Origin: Pyrinomonadaceae bacterium
Lineage (GTDB): Bacteria > Acidobacteriota > Blastocatellia > Pyrinomonadales > Pyrinomonadaceae
Assembly: GCA_025054715.1 (NCBI GenBank)
Contig: JANWYH010000011.1
Coordinates: forward strand, 1-64,000
Length of the DNA stretch: 64,000 nucleotides
Direction: 5' to 3'
Shown here: positions 9,768-18,648 of the stretch, piece after piece
Position numbering within the stretch: the stretch's first letter is position 1
Layout of the letters: every line of letters begins with the position of its first letter
Notes under the pieces: generated by a model
Databases searched by the model: none
Told to the model about the DNA's origin: nothing
Seen by the model: the letters and a program-made list of their open reading frames with translations, nothing else
Translations under genes and position numbers: made by a program

Positions 9768-11186
9768 ATGGATAAGTTTTTTGCTGCCGTTCAAAACATG
9801 TTCAAGATCCCCGAGCTGAGAAGCAGGATTTTATTTACGCTCGGGATGTTAGCAATCTATCGTTTTGGTGCTCACATTACTGCACCAGGTATAAATAAAA
9901 CAAGGCTGGAACAGGTCTGGGGAGAAGTAAGCGGAACACTGCTTGGAGTGCTGGACCTTTTCTCCGGTGGCAATTTCCGCACTATTTCGGTTTTTGCCTT
10001 AGGGGTAACGCCTTATATTACAGCTTCGATCATAATGCAACTGATGACAGTGCTTTATCCTTCAATAAAAAAGGTGCAAGAGGAAGGAGAGGTTGGACGG
10101 CAGAAAATAAATCAATGGACTAGATACCTTACGGTTGGGCTTTGTGCTATTCAGACTTTCTTCGTGGCTACTTGGCTAAGAAAAAATGGAATCATTGAAG
10201 AAACTTGGTGGGCTACTTTTCTCATAGTCGTAACGTTAACTACTGGAACGATTTTTGTAATGTGGCTTGGCGAGCAGATAACCGAACGAGGTGTCGGAAA
10301 CGGGATATCTTTGCTAATTTTTGCAGGTATTGTCGTAAGTCTTCCAACTGGTGTTCAGCAGGTGATTGAGAGAGTTAGGGTTGGCGACCCGTCTCAGACA
10401 TTAGGGGTTATTTTCCTTGTAGCCGTTCTTATAGCTTTAATTGCTTTAATTGTCTATGTAGAGTCAGCAAGGAGAAATATAGCCATTTCCTATGCTAGCC
10501 GTCGTGTAGGTGGGCAGACTTATCGGGGTTATCAAAACGTTCTACCTTTGAAAATAAACATGGGCGGGGTTATACCCGTAATTTTTGCTTCGTCTGTTTT
10601 GGCGATGCCACAGACGATTTTTTCGGCCTTTCCTCCCGATCCATCTAATCCTGACTCAACTTGGACGAAAGTTTATAGCTTCTTCGCGCAATTTCACGGT
10701 GGGGACCCTTACTATGAGTTTTTCTTCATTTCTTTGATAATTCTCTTCACGTTTTTCTACATCACGATAATTTTTAATACTGATGACGTAGCTGATAATT
10801 TAAGAAAGCACGGAGGATTTATTCCGGGGATTAGACCCGGGGCACCTACGGCTGAATATCTTAACTACATCTTAACAAGACTTACAACCGTGGGGGCAAT
10901 ATATCTTGCTTTTGTAGCTTTTGTTCCGCAGGTTCTCCTGAGTGGGTTTAAGGTTGCTCGCCTGCCATTTATAGGCACGGCACTTGATAACTTCTTTTCA
11001 TCTACACCAGGGCTTAGCTGGATTCCAACAGGATTAGGTTATCAATTTTATTTTGGTGGGACTTCACTTCTTATCTTGGTTGGTGTCGCTATGGATACTG
11101 TTGCTCAGATAGAAGCTCAATTAATCATGAGAAATTACGAAGGTTTTCTCGGAGCTGGTTCGAGGCTACGCGGGAGAAGATTCTAG
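9768..11186 (+). CDS. secY: Preprotein translocase channel subunit SecY
   Basis: The 472-residue multi-spanning membrane protein has the SecY signatures FSGGNFRTISVFALGVTPYI and GLCAIQTFF, and the C-terminal AQIEAQLIMRNYEGFL. About ten membrane segments are visible. SecY is the protein-conducting channel of the Sec translocon. It is slightly longer than E. coli SecY (443) owing to longer loops, for example after FSAFPPDPSNP. It follows rplO by 15 bases and is followed by adk after 2. Confidence 0.97.
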   Translation: MDKFFAAVQNMFKIPELRSRILFTLGMLAIYRFGAHITAPGINKTRLEQVWGEVSGTLLGVLDLFSGGNFRTISVFALGVTPYITASIIMQLMTVLYPSIKKVQEEGEVGRQKINQWTRYLTVGLCAIQTFFVATWLRKNGIIEETWWATFLIVVTLTTGTIFVMWLGEQITERGVGNGISLLIFAGIVVSLPTGVQQVIERVRVGDPSQTLGVIFLVAVLIALIALIVYVESARRNIAISYASRRVGGQTYRGYQNVLPLKINMGGVIPVIFASSVLAMPQTIFSAFPPDPSNPDSTWTKVYSFFAQFHGGDPYYEFFFISLIILFTFFYITIIFNTDDVADNLRKHGGFIPGIRPGAPTAEYLNYILTRLTTVGAIYLAFVAFVPQVLLSGFKVARLPFIGTALDNFFSSTPGLSWIPTGLGYQFYFGGTSLLILVGVAMDTVAQIEAQLIMRNYEGFLGAGSRLRGRRF

Positions 11187-11188
11187 AT

Positions 11189-11845
11189 ATGCACAAGATA
11201 ATAGTTCTTATTGGGGCTCCGGGTGCTGGAAAAGGCACTCAAGCACGTTTGTTAGAGGAGCGCCGCGGGATCCCTCAGATTTCTACAGGTGACATGTTTC
11301 GTGAGATGAAGTCATCTAATACGCCTCTTGCGCTTGAGATTCAAAGGATAATGAAAGAAGGAGGTCTCGTTCCAGATGATCTAACTTACAAAATGGTGAA
11401 AGAGAGAACTGAAAAGGAGGATTGCAAAGGAACTTACGTTTTAGACGGTTTCCCAAGAAATGTTATTCAAGCTGATATGTTGGAGGAGCTGGCAAAGGAG
11501 CAGAATAAGAAGGTTAAAGCTTTTTTGATTGATGTTGATAGTGACATTTTAGAAAAAAGGCTTACGGGAAGAAGAACCTGCAAAGTATGTGGCGAGATTT
11601 TTAACATTTATTTCAAGCCACCAACAAAATGCGATCGTCCCGAGTGTGATTTGGAGAAGAATCTTGTGCAGAGAGAGGATGATAACCTTGAAAGTGTAAG
11701 AAAGAGGTTAATAACTTATGAAGAAAGCACAAAGCCTTTGATTGAATATTACGAAAAAAGTGGAAGGCTTGTTAAAATAAACGGGGATCGAGAGGTAGAG
11801 CAGATATATTCGGAGATCAGTCGTAGCATAGATGATAATAGCTAA
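11189..11845 (+). CDS. adk: Adenylate kinase, zinc-binding LID type
   Basis: Adenylate kinase interconverts ATP + AMP and 2 ADP. The Walker A loop GAPGAGKGTQ is at residues 9-18, the AMP-site segment STGDMFRE follows, and VLDGFPRN is near residue 85. The LID carries four cysteines (C131, C134, C148, C153), the pattern of zinc-stabilised adenylate kinases. It has 218 residues. The end overlaps map by 14 bases, so the two are probably coupled. Confidence 0.97.
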   Translation: MHKIIVLIGAPGAGKGTQARLLEERRGIPQISTGDMFREMKSSNTPLALEIQRIMKEGGLVPDDLTYKMVKERTEKEDCKGTYVLDGFPRNVIQADMLEELAKEQNKKVKAFLIDVDSDILEKRLTGRRTCKVCGEIFNIYFKPPTKCDRPECDLEKNLVQREDDNLESVRKRLITYEESTKPLIEYYEKSGRLVKINGDREVEQIYSEISRSIDDNS

Positions 11846-12620
11846 GTCGCAAAAAGACCTTGAAAGGATGCGAGAAGTGGGCGAGTTGGTAGCTGAGGTG
11901 CGCGAGGAGCTTCGGCGGATGATTCAAGTTGGAATCACCTCGCTTGAGCTGAATAATGCCGCAGAGAAGATGATTCGCGAGCGAGGTGCTATACCTACTT
12001 TCATCGGTTACCGTGGTTTTCCTTTTGCAATATGTGCTTCAGTTAATGAGCAGGTTGTGCATGGTTTTTCTAACTCAATCCCGCTCAAAGAAGGTGACAT
12101 TATCTCGATAGATGTTGCAGCAACTTACAATGGTTTCGTTGGCGATACTGCTTTTACAGCTCCCGTTGGAAAGATAAGTGAAGATCTGGAGCTTCTGTTA
12201 AAGGTTACGGAAGAATGTCTTTATTTAGGAATACAGCAGTGTTATCCTAACAAGCATATAGGAGACATTGGTTACGCTATCCAAACTCATGCTGAGAAGC
12301 ACGGATTTAGCGTTGTCAGAGATTACGTAGGTCATGGCATTGGAAGACGAATGCATGAAGATCCTCAAGTTCCAAATTACGGGAGACCGGGAACGAGAGA
12401 AAAACTTCGTGTTGGTTATTGTCTTGCGATCGAACCGATGCTGAATATGGGAACGCATGAAGTGGAAGTTTTAGAAGATGGTTGGACTGTAGTAACGAAA
12501 GATAGAAAGCCATCGGCGCATTTCGAACACACGGTTGCGATAACGGCGGAAGGTCCTGAGATTTTGACCTTGACAAAAGAGCAAAAAGCCCAGAGAAAAT
12601 CCGTTGTAGGTTTGACTTAA
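11832..12620 (+). CDS. map: Type I methionine aminopeptidase
   Basis: This enzyme removes the initiator methionine from new proteins. The five metal ligands of the family can be placed at D94, D105, H168, E201 and E232, with the conserved substrate histidine at H77 (VVHGF). The 262 residues match the short type Ia form without an N-terminal zinc domain. It starts inside the end of adk and sits between adk and infA, the usual order. Confidence 0.96.
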   Translation: MIIAKSQKDLERMREVGELVAEVREELRRMIQVGITSLELNNAAEKMIRERGAIPTFIGYRGFPFAICASVNEQVVHGFSNSIPLKEGDIISIDVAATYNGFVGDTAFTAPVGKISEDLELLLKVTEECLYLGIQQCYPNKHIGDIGYAIQTHAEKHGFSVVRDYVGHGIGRRMHEDPQVPNYGRPGTREKLRVGYCLAIEPMLNMGTHEVEVLEDGWTVVTKDRKPSAHFEHTVAITAEGPEILTLTKEQKAQRKSVVGLT

Positions 12621-12664
12621 GTTTTTGAAATGGCTATCATTGATATTTTGCCAACATAGCAGTT

Positions 12665-12886
12665 ATGCCGAAAGAAGATGCAATAGAAGTTAACGCAATA
12701 GTTTTAGAAACTTTGCCAAATGCAATGTTTAGAGTTGAGCTAGAAGATAGTAAGCATCAGGTGCTAGCTCATGTTTCGGGTAAGATGAGAAAGAATTTTA
12801 TTCGTATTTTGCCAGGTGATAGAGTCGTTGTTGAGTTGTCACCTTATGACTTAAATCGTGGGCGAATAGTTTATCGCCATAAATGA
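12665..12886 (+). CDS. infA: Translation initiation factor IF-1
   Basis: The 73-residue OB-fold protein has the IF-1 pattern: [41 protein letters not shown] and the end [13 protein letters not shown]-1 occupies the 30S A site during initiation. No good Shine-Dalgarno sequence is visible before the ATG at 12665. It lies between map and rpmJ, as in many spc/alpha clusters. Confidence 0.96.
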   Translation: MPKEDAIEVNAIVLETLPNAMFRVELEDSKHQVLAHVSGKMRKNFIRILPGDRVVVELSPYDLNRGRIVYRHK

Positions 12887-12908
12887 CTGTGAAGGAGTGG
12901 CTTAAGAG

Positions 12909-13022
12909 ATGAAAGTTAGAGCTTCAGTAAAAAAGATTTGCAACAAATGCAAGATAGTGCATCGCAAAGGGGTAGTTCGCATCATCTGCGAGAATAAGAA
13001 ACATAAACAAAGGCAAGGTTAA
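12909..13022 (+). CDS. rpmJ: 50S ribosomal protein L36, zinc-binding form
   Basis: A 37-codon gene reads [20 protein letters not shown] and then continues to TAA at 13020-13022. The zinc ligands C11, C14, C27 and H32 are all present, so this is the C-plus form of L36. L36 is the smallest 50S protein. The gene lies between infA and rpsM, its standard place. Confidence 0.96.
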   Translation: MKVRASVKKICNKCKIVHRKGVVRIICENKKHKQRQG

Positions 13023-13046
13023 TTTTCTTTTGAAGGAACAGGAAAG

Positions 13047-13430
13047 ATGGCTCGTATAGCAGGAGTTGATATACCAGCGAATAAACGCATTCAGATAGGT
13101 TTGACTTACATTTACGGTATAGGCAAATCTAGAGCGACTGATATATTAAATAGAGCACAAGTTAGCGTTGATAAAAAAGTAAAGGACTTAACAGATGACG
13201 AATTAAATCGGATCCGTGCGATTATCGAAGAGGAAGGCGATATAGAAGGTGATCTTCGTAAGCGTGTTCAGATGGATATAAAGCGCTTGATGGATATAGG
13301 TTGTTATAGAGGCCTTCGTCATCGTAAAGGCTTGCCAGTGCGCGGCCAAAGAACGCACACAAATGCACGGACTCGTAAAGGGCCTCGTGGTGCTGCTATA
13401 GCTAAGAAGAAAGCCCCTGGTAAGAAGTAG
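13047..13430 (+). CDS. rpsM: 30S ribosomal protein S13
   Basis: The 127-residue protein begins [20 protein letters not shown], has the GIGKSRA turn and ends with the basic arm [16 protein letters not shown] plus a lysine-rich tail. S13 is in the 30S head and contacts the 50S subunit and the P-site tRNA. It is followed by rpsK after 9 bases. Confidence 0.97.
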   Translation: MARIAGVDIPANKRIQIGLTYIYGIGKSRATDILNRAQVSVDKKVKDLTDDELNRIRAIIEEEGDIEGDLRKRVQMDIKRLMDIGCYRGLRHRKGLPVRGQRTHTNARTRKGPRGAAIAKKKAPGKK

Positions 13431-13439
13431 TTTTGACCT

Positions 13440-13832
13440 ATGGCAAAAAAAGGAAAAAAGACTTTCAAGAAGAAAGAGAAAAAGAACGTTCCGATTGGGA
13501 TAGTTCACATTTCGGCTTCTTTTAATAACACTATAGTTTCGATAACAGACCTTGAAGGGAACGTAATAGCTCAGTCTTCTGCTGGGATGGTAGGTTTCAA
13601 AGGGTCTAGAAAAGGAACTCCGTTTGCTGCTCAGCAAGCTGCGCTGGATGCAGCTCGTAAGGCGATGGAGGCTGGTATGCGTGAATGCGAAGTTAGAGTA
13701 AAAGGACCTGGCGCTGGTCGTGAATCCGCCATAAGGGCGATTCATCAAGCGGGGCTTCGCATCACTGCTATTCGTGACACGACTCCGATACCTCATAATG
13801 GATGTCGTCCGCCTAAAAGAAGAAGGGTCTGA
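13440..13832 (+). CDS. rpsK: 30S ribosomal protein S11
   Basis: The 130-residue S11 has a basic N terminus followed by [17 protein letters not shown], and ends with [18 protein letters not shown]. It lines the platform of the 30S subunit near the Shine-Dalgarno helix. The start region contains A runs of seven (13445-13451) and six (13454-13459), both read in frame. A short imperfect repeat of its 3' end follows the stop. Confidence 0.97.
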   Translation: MAKKGKKTFKKKEKKNVPIGIVHISASFNNTIVSITDLEGNVIAQSSAGMVGFKGSRKGTPFAAQQAALDAARKAMEAGMRECEVRVKGPGAGRESAIRAIHQAGLRITAIRDTTPIPHNGCRPPKRRRV

Positions 13833-13900
13833 GATTGGGCAAAAAAGGAAGAAGGGTCTAAAGAGACCTGTAAACTTTTTATCTAGTTTTTGGAGGAAAA

Positions 13901-14536
13901 ATGGCAAGATATAGAGATGCAGTATGTCGTCTGTGTCGGCGAGAAGGCATGAAGCTTTTTCTTAAAGGAGATAGGTGTTTTAAGCCTTCTTGCGCAATAG
14001 AAAAGCGAGGAACTCAACCTCCTGGTCAACATGGTGCTTTGGCTAGGAGAAAGGTTCTGGCTGGTTATGGACAGCAGCTCAGGGAAAAACAAAAGGTAAA
14101 AAGAATGTATTTTGTTTTGGAAAAGCAATTCCGTAATTATTTTGAGAAGGCTGTCAGGCAGAAAGGCGTCACTGGCGAAAATCTTCTAATTTTACTTGAG
14201 AGAAGATTGGATAATGCCGTTTATAGAGCAGGGTTTGCAACTTCAAGACGTCAAGCAAGACAGCTCGTCAGCCATGGCCATATTTTGGTAAATGGGCGTA
14301 AGGTTGACATACCTTCTTTCCAAGTAAAGGTAGGAGATGTTATTTCCGTAAAGGAAAAGAGCTTGAAAAATCCGCATATAGTAACAGCCTGGGAAACAGC
14401 AAGCGGTCGAGGAAGACCGCAATGGCTGATGGTAAATGGCGATCAAATGAGTGTTACAGTTACGGCTTTGCCGAGAAGGGAAGATATTGACGCAAACATA
14501 AACGAGCAGCTCATCGTTGAGCTTTATAGCAAGTAA
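13901..14536 (+). CDS. rpsD: 30S ribosomal protein S4, zinc-binding form
   Basis: The 211-residue S4 has an N-terminal cysteine cluster (C9, C12, C26, C31) typical of the zinc-binding C-plus form, then GTQPPGQHG. The S4 RNA-binding domain follows ([34 protein letters not shown]). S4 nucleates 30S assembly and in many bacteria represses the alpha operon. A good GGAGG lies before the ATG. Confidence 0.97.
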   Translation: MARYRDAVCRLCRREGMKLFLKGDRCFKPSCAIEKRGTQPPGQHGALARRKVLAGYGQQLREKQKVKRMYFVLEKQFRNYFEKAVRQKGVTGENLLILLERRLDNAVYRAGFATSRRQARQLVSHGHILVNGRKVDIPSFQVKVGDVISVKEKSLKNPHIVTAWETASGRGRPQWLMVNGDQMSVTVTALPRREDIDANINEQLIVELYSK

Positions 14537-14568
14537 TAACCTCTTTGTTTGAGAGGGTGGTGTAAGAT

Positions 14569-15591
14569 ATGGCAGTAATAAACAACAGCATGTGGACTAA
14601 TTTTCAAATGCCGAATCGTCTCGAGGTTGACAAAGAGACCTTGAGTGATACCTACGGAAAATTCTATGCACAACCTCTTGAGCGCGGTTTTGGGACAACG
14701 ATAGGCAATTCCTTAAGACGCGCGCTTCTTTCTTCGATTGAGGGAGCAGCCATAACGGCTGTGAAAATTGAAGGAGTGGAACATGAATTCTCTTCAATTA
14801 AAGGAGTAGTGGAGGATGCTATTGATATAATTTTGAATCTCAAACAGATTCCTTTCAAACTTCATGGGCAAGGTCCGAAAACTCTACTTATAAGCAAGAG
14901 TGAACCAGGAGATGTCACAAGTGCAGATATTCAACATGATTCAGATGTCGAAGTATTAGATAAAAACGTTCACATAGCAACGATAAGCCCGGGCGGTCAG
15001 CTTAATATAGAGATGCGTTTGAAAAGAGGGCGCGGGTATGTGCCGGCAGAATTTAACAATGATGATGATCTTTCTTTGGGTTACATTCCAATAGATTCGG
15101 TTCACTCACCAGTAAAAAAGGTAAATTACACGGTTGAGGCAGCCCGTCAAGGATCGAATACAGAAATGGATAAGCTCACGATAGAAGTTTGGACTGACGG
15201 TTCTGTAAGACCGGAAGACGCTATTGGAATGGCAGCAAAGCTCATAAAGGATCACATGTCAATCTTTATTAACTTTGAAGAAGAAGAAGAGGAAGAAAAG
15301 CAAATAGAAGAAATTACTCGCCCGCCGCTGATGCGTCATGATGTCCTTGACAGGTCAGTTGATGAGCTAGACCTTTCCGTAAGAGCTTATAATTGCTTGA
15401 AGAACGCAAATATTAGAACCATCAGGGAACTTGTAATGAAGACCGAAAAAGAAATGCTGCAAACTAAGAATTTTGGAAAGAAGTCGCTCAATGAGTTAAA
15501 AGAAATTTTGCATGGTATGGGGCTAGATTTCGGAATGGAGTTTGATGAACACGGCAACCCCATACCAGGCTCTGGTGGTAGAAGAATTTGA
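14569..15591 (+). CDS. rpoA: RNA polymerase alpha subunit
   Basis: The 340-residue protein has the assembly domain ([18 protein letters not shown]-like segment [20 protein letters not shown] near residue 40), a very acidic linker with six consecutive Glu near 240, and the helix-hairpin C-terminal domain ([20 protein letters not shown]). Alpha dimerises to start core assembly, and its C-terminal domain binds UP elements and activators. It follows rpsD and precedes rplQ in the alpha operon. Confidence 0.97.
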   Translation: MAVINNSMWTNFQMPNRLEVDKETLSDTYGKFYAQPLERGFGTTIGNSLRRALLSSIEGAAITAVKIEGVEHEFSSIKGVVEDAIDIILNLKQIPFKLHGQGPKTLLISKSEPGDVTSADIQHDSDVEVLDKNVHIATISPGGQLNIEMRLKRGRGYVPAEFNNDDDLSLGYIPIDSVHSPVKKVNYTVEAARQGSNTEMDKLTIEVWTDGSVRPEDAIGMAAKLIKDHMSIFINFEEEEEEEKQIEEITRPPLMRHDVLDRSVDELDLSVRAYNCLKNANIRTIRELVMKTEKEMLQTKNFGKKSLNELKEILHGMGLDFGMEFDEHGNPIPGSGGRRI

Positions 15592-15603
15592 GGAGAAGGG
15601 TTT

Positions 15604-16110
15604 ATGCGACATCTAAAAGCACATCGCAAGTTAGGTAGAAAAACTGAGCATAGAATATCAATGCTTAGAAACCTTGCTACTTCGCTTATAAACTCAAAAA
15701 AAGAGTACATAATAACAACTGTTCCAAAAGCGAAAGAATTAAGGTCGTTTGTGGAGAAGGCAATAAATTTGGCGCGTAAAGCTCAAAATCTTTCTGGTGA
15801 AGATGCAGCAGTCAAAAGGCTACACTTAAGACGCCTAGCAGCAAAGTATTTCCATGCCGGAAATCATGAATACAAACAAAAAATGAGCGTTTACAGGGGT
15901 AAAAAGGGTGAGGCAAAGGAAAGACCAGAAAGGACGGCTGGGGTTAAAGCTCTAAAGAGGCTTTTTGAAGAGCTAGGTCCTCGCTACAAGGATAGAAACG
16001 GAGGATACACCAGAATTATCCGTTTAGGAAAAAATAGAAAGGGCGACGGGGCTGAACTTGCTCTTATAGAATTAGTTGATAATCCACGTGAAAAAGAGCA
16101 AAATTCTTAG
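15604..16110 (+). CDS. rplQ: 50S ribosomal protein L17, long form
   Basis: It begins [20 protein letters not shown], the invariant L17 N terminus, and carries [20 protein letters not shown]. The end [18 protein letters not shown] is also typical. At 168 residues it exceeds the common 117-130. The extra length is a basic insertion around residues 80-110 and a tail after the core. L17 lies near the tunnel exit. It closes the alpha operon here. Confidence 0.95.
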   Translation: MRHLKAHRKLGRKTEHRISMLRNLATSLINSKKEYIITTVPKAKELRSFVEKAINLARKAQNLSGEDAAVKRLHLRRLAAKYFHAGNHEYKQKMSVYRGKKGEAKERPERTAGVKALKRLFEELGPRYKDRNGGYTRIIRLGKNRKGDGAELALIELVDNPREKEQNS

Positions 16111-16347
16111 TTTCTAAGCATGAAGCAGTAAAAAGTAGGCGATTGAAGCTACTTCTTCGGCATACTTAGAATATCTGAGCTATATCTCACTTTTAGGGAA
16201 ATCATAAACCCGCGCCGAATTAGACTCGCGGAAGGGGTAGTAGTTTTAGGATTGGTTTTTAATACTTGCAAGCTACCTTGAAGAAATAGCAAGCTTTACA
16301 TTTGAAGTGGAGTAGTATTGCTTTTTGGTAAATTGAGGAGAGTAAAA

Positions 16348-16890
16348 ATGAGTATTGCTTCTAACAGAAAAAAAGGCGCAAGGTCTCGAGTGGAGTCTTC
16401 CTTAAACATTAGCGAGATACACGAGATAGCAAAACTCGTAGAAAAGTATGGATTTACTGAATTCGAGTTTGAAAACGAAAAGATAAGGATTCGTTTAAGC
16501 AAATCTTTGCCTGCTCAATTTATTTCGGCTATTCCTACGCAGACTCCAACCGCAGCTGCCACTTCTGCCGTTGAAACTAAGGTTTCAGCAGATTCTAAAG
16601 AACAGGCGGTTCAGGAAAAATCAGACATAGAAGCAACGCTTGATGATAATCTTCACAAGATTACATCTCCGATTGTTGGAACATTTTATCGTGCCCCTGC
16701 GCCAGATAAGCCGCCTTACGTTGAAGTGGGAGATAAGGTTACGCCTGACACGGTAGTTTGCATTGTTGAGGCAATGAAGCTGATGAATGAAATAAAGGCT
16801 GAAGTGTCTGGCGAGGTAGTAAAAATTTATGTGGAGAATGGACAACCCGTAGAATATGGTCAGCCGCTTTTTGGGATAAAACTGTCTTAA
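16348..16890 (+). CDS. accB: Biotin carboxyl carrier protein of acetyl-CoA carboxylase
   Basis: The C-terminal biotinyl domain carries EAMKLMNEI with K144 as the biotinylated lysine, preceded by [14 protein letters not shown]. The N-terminal helix region and an Ala/Pro/Thr-rich linker (residues 52-90) are as in BCCP. It carries biotin between carboxylase and transcarboxylase in malonyl-CoA synthesis. I choose the ATG at 16348 (180 residues) because GAGGAG lies 7 bases upstream; the TTG at 16318 has no such site. accC follows after 5 bases. Confidence 0.95.
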   Translation: MSIASNRKKGARSRVESSLNISEIHEIAKLVEKYGFTEFEFENEKIRIRLSKSLPAQFISAIPTQTPTAAATSAVETKVSADSKEQAVQEKSDIEATLDDNLHKITSPIVGTFYRAPAPDKPPYVEVGDKVTPDTVVCIVEAMKLMNEIKAEVSGEVVKIYVENGQPVEYGQPLFGIKLS

Positions 16891-16895
16891 ACGAA

Positions 16896-18266
16896 ATGAG
16901 GAAAAGAGAAATAAAAAAGATACTGATAGCAAATCGAGGTGAGATTGCCTGTAGGATCATCTGGACATGCAAAGAAATGGGTATAAAGACGGTTGCTGTT
17001 CACTCTGAAGCGGACAAAGAAGCTTTGCATGTTCGGTTTGCGGATGAAGCTGTTTGTATCGGTCCAGCACCTTCTGCTCAAAGCTATTTGAATATTCCTG
17101 CTATCATCAGTGCTGCTGAAATTACAAACGCTGATGCTATTCATCCGGGATATGGTTTTCTTGCCGAATCTGAGACCTTTGCTAGGGTTTGTGAAGAGTG
17201 CAACATCAAGTTTATAGGTCCACGTCCGGAAGTTATAAAAGCGATGGGCGATAAAGTAGAAGCTCGACGGACAATGAAAGCGGCTGGTGTTCCTATCCTG
17301 CCTGGTTCATCTGAGCCGATAAAGTCAGTTGAAGAAGCAACGAAAATAGCGAAAGAAATAGGTTTTCCAGTAATAATAAAGGCGGCTGCTGGCGGTGGTG
17401 GACGTGGTATGAGAATAGTTCGTAGCCTAGACGAGTTAGCCAGCAGTTTGGAGCTTGCGCAATCCGAAGCACAGGCTGCATTCAAGAACAGTGCGGTTTA
17501 CATTGAAAAATATATCGAGCGTCCTCGGCATATAGAAATTCAGGTTTTGGCGGATGAAAACGGAAATGTAATTCACTTAGGAGAAAGAGAGTGTTCTATT
17601 CAGCGTCGCCATCAAAAGTTATTAGAGGAAGCTCCGTCACCCGTAGTAACGCCTGAACTTAGAAGACAAATGGGAGAAGTAGCCGTAAAAGCTTGTAAGC
17701 AGATAGGTTATTCTAGTGCTGGGACATTTGAATTTTTGCTTGATGAAGATGGTTCGTTTTACTTTATGGAAATGAACACCAGAATTCAAGTTGAACATCC
17801 TGTTACTGAGATGGTGACGGCAATAGACATAGTGCGTCAACAGATAAGGGTAGCGCAAGGTGAAGATTTAGGTTTCCGGCAAGAAGATATTCAACTTTTT
17901 GGACATTCAATAGAGTGCCGTATAAATGCAGAAGATCCTGAAACCTTTACTCCAAGTCCTGGCAAGATAACGGGGTTAAATATACCGGGTGGACCCGGAG
18001 TCAGAGTAGATACAGCAGTTTATTCAGGTTACGTTGTGCCACCCTTTTACGACTCAATGATTGCAAAGTTAATCGTTCATGCTGGGACTCGTGAGTTTGC
18101 CATAGCTAGGATGAAACGGGCACTTGAAGCGATGGTTGTTGAAGGAATAAAGACAACGATACCGCTTCATCTTAAAATTATGAATGATGAAAGTTTTCAA
18201 AAAGGAGATTTTTCAACCAAGTTTATGGAAGAGTTCACCCATAGAAAAGGCTCTGCGGAAAATTGA
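16896..18266 (+). CDS. accC: Biotin carboxylase subunit of acetyl-CoA carboxylase
   Basis: The 456-residue ATP-grasp enzyme carboxylates biotin on AccB with ATP and bicarbonate. It shows [16 protein letters not shown] at the start, the glycine-rich ATP lid [13 protein letters not shown], and the active-site block [19 protein letters not shown] with the conserved Glu/Asn/Arg. The biotin carboxylase C-terminal domain completes it. It forms an accBC pair, inserted here between rplQ and rpsO. Confidence 0.96.
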   Translation: MRKREIKKILIANRGEIACRIIWTCKEMGIKTVAVHSEADKEALHVRFADEAVCIGPAPSAQSYLNIPAIISAAEITNADAIHPGYGFLAESETFARVCEECNIKFIGPRPEVIKAMGDKVEARRTMKAAGVPILPGSSEPIKSVEEATKIAKEIGFPVIIKAAAGGGGRGMRIVRSLDELASSLELAQSEAQAAFKNSAVYIEKYIERPRHIEIQVLADENGNVIHLGERECSIQRRHQKLLEEAPSPVVTPELRRQMGEVAVKACKQIGYSSAGTFEFLLDEDGSFYFMEMNTRIQVEHPVTEMVTAIDIVRQQIRVAQGEDLGFRQEDIQLFGHSIECRINAEDPETFTPSPGKITGLNIPGGPGVRVDTAVYSGYVVPPFYDSMIAKLIVHAGTREFAIARMKRALEAMVVEGIKTTIPLHLKIMNDESFQKGDFSTKFMEEFTHRKGSAEN

Positions 18267-18310
18267 CAACGAAGACCTAGCCAATCAAAATGTATTCTTT
18301 GGAGTAGTGT

Positions 18311-18580
18311 ATGGCAGTTACAAAAGAGACAAAAGAAAAGATAGTTAAGGACTTTCAGTTACATGCGACAGACACTGGTTCACCGCAAGTGCAGATTGCA
18401 CTCTTGACGGAGAGGATAAAGGAACTGACGAAGCATTTTGAGGTTCACAAAAAGGATAATCACTCAAGGCGTGGGCTTTTGAAGCTGGTAGCTAGGCGCC
18501 GAAAACTACTTGAATATCTGAAAAGAAGAGACATAGAGCAATACCACAAGATAGTTGACCAGTTAGGGTTAAGAAAGTAG
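18311..18580 (+). CDS. rpsO: 30S ribosomal protein S15
   Basis: An 89-residue S15 with [20 protein letters not shown] and [21 protein letters not shown]15 binds the central domain of 16S rRNA. It is followed 68 bases later by pnp, a pairing conserved widely in bacteria. An autoregulatory leader is often present upstream of rpsO, but I could not identify one in the 44 bases after accC. Confidence 0.97.
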   Translation: MAVTKETKEKIVKDFQLHATDTGSPQVQIALLTERIKELTKHFEVHKKDNHSRRGLLKLVARRRKLLEYLKRRDIEQYHKIVDQLGLRK

Positions 18581-18648
18581 CTAAGATTTTCAAAGGACAG
18601 TCGAAATGTGGCTTCATAGTTTAATTTTTTGAATGGAGAAAAGAATAA

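Noticed and set aside
13836-13862. Mini-ORF reading MGKKGRRV between rpsK and rpsD
   Set aside because: Eight codons from a TTG, explained by the local repeat of the rpsK end; no ribosome binding site.
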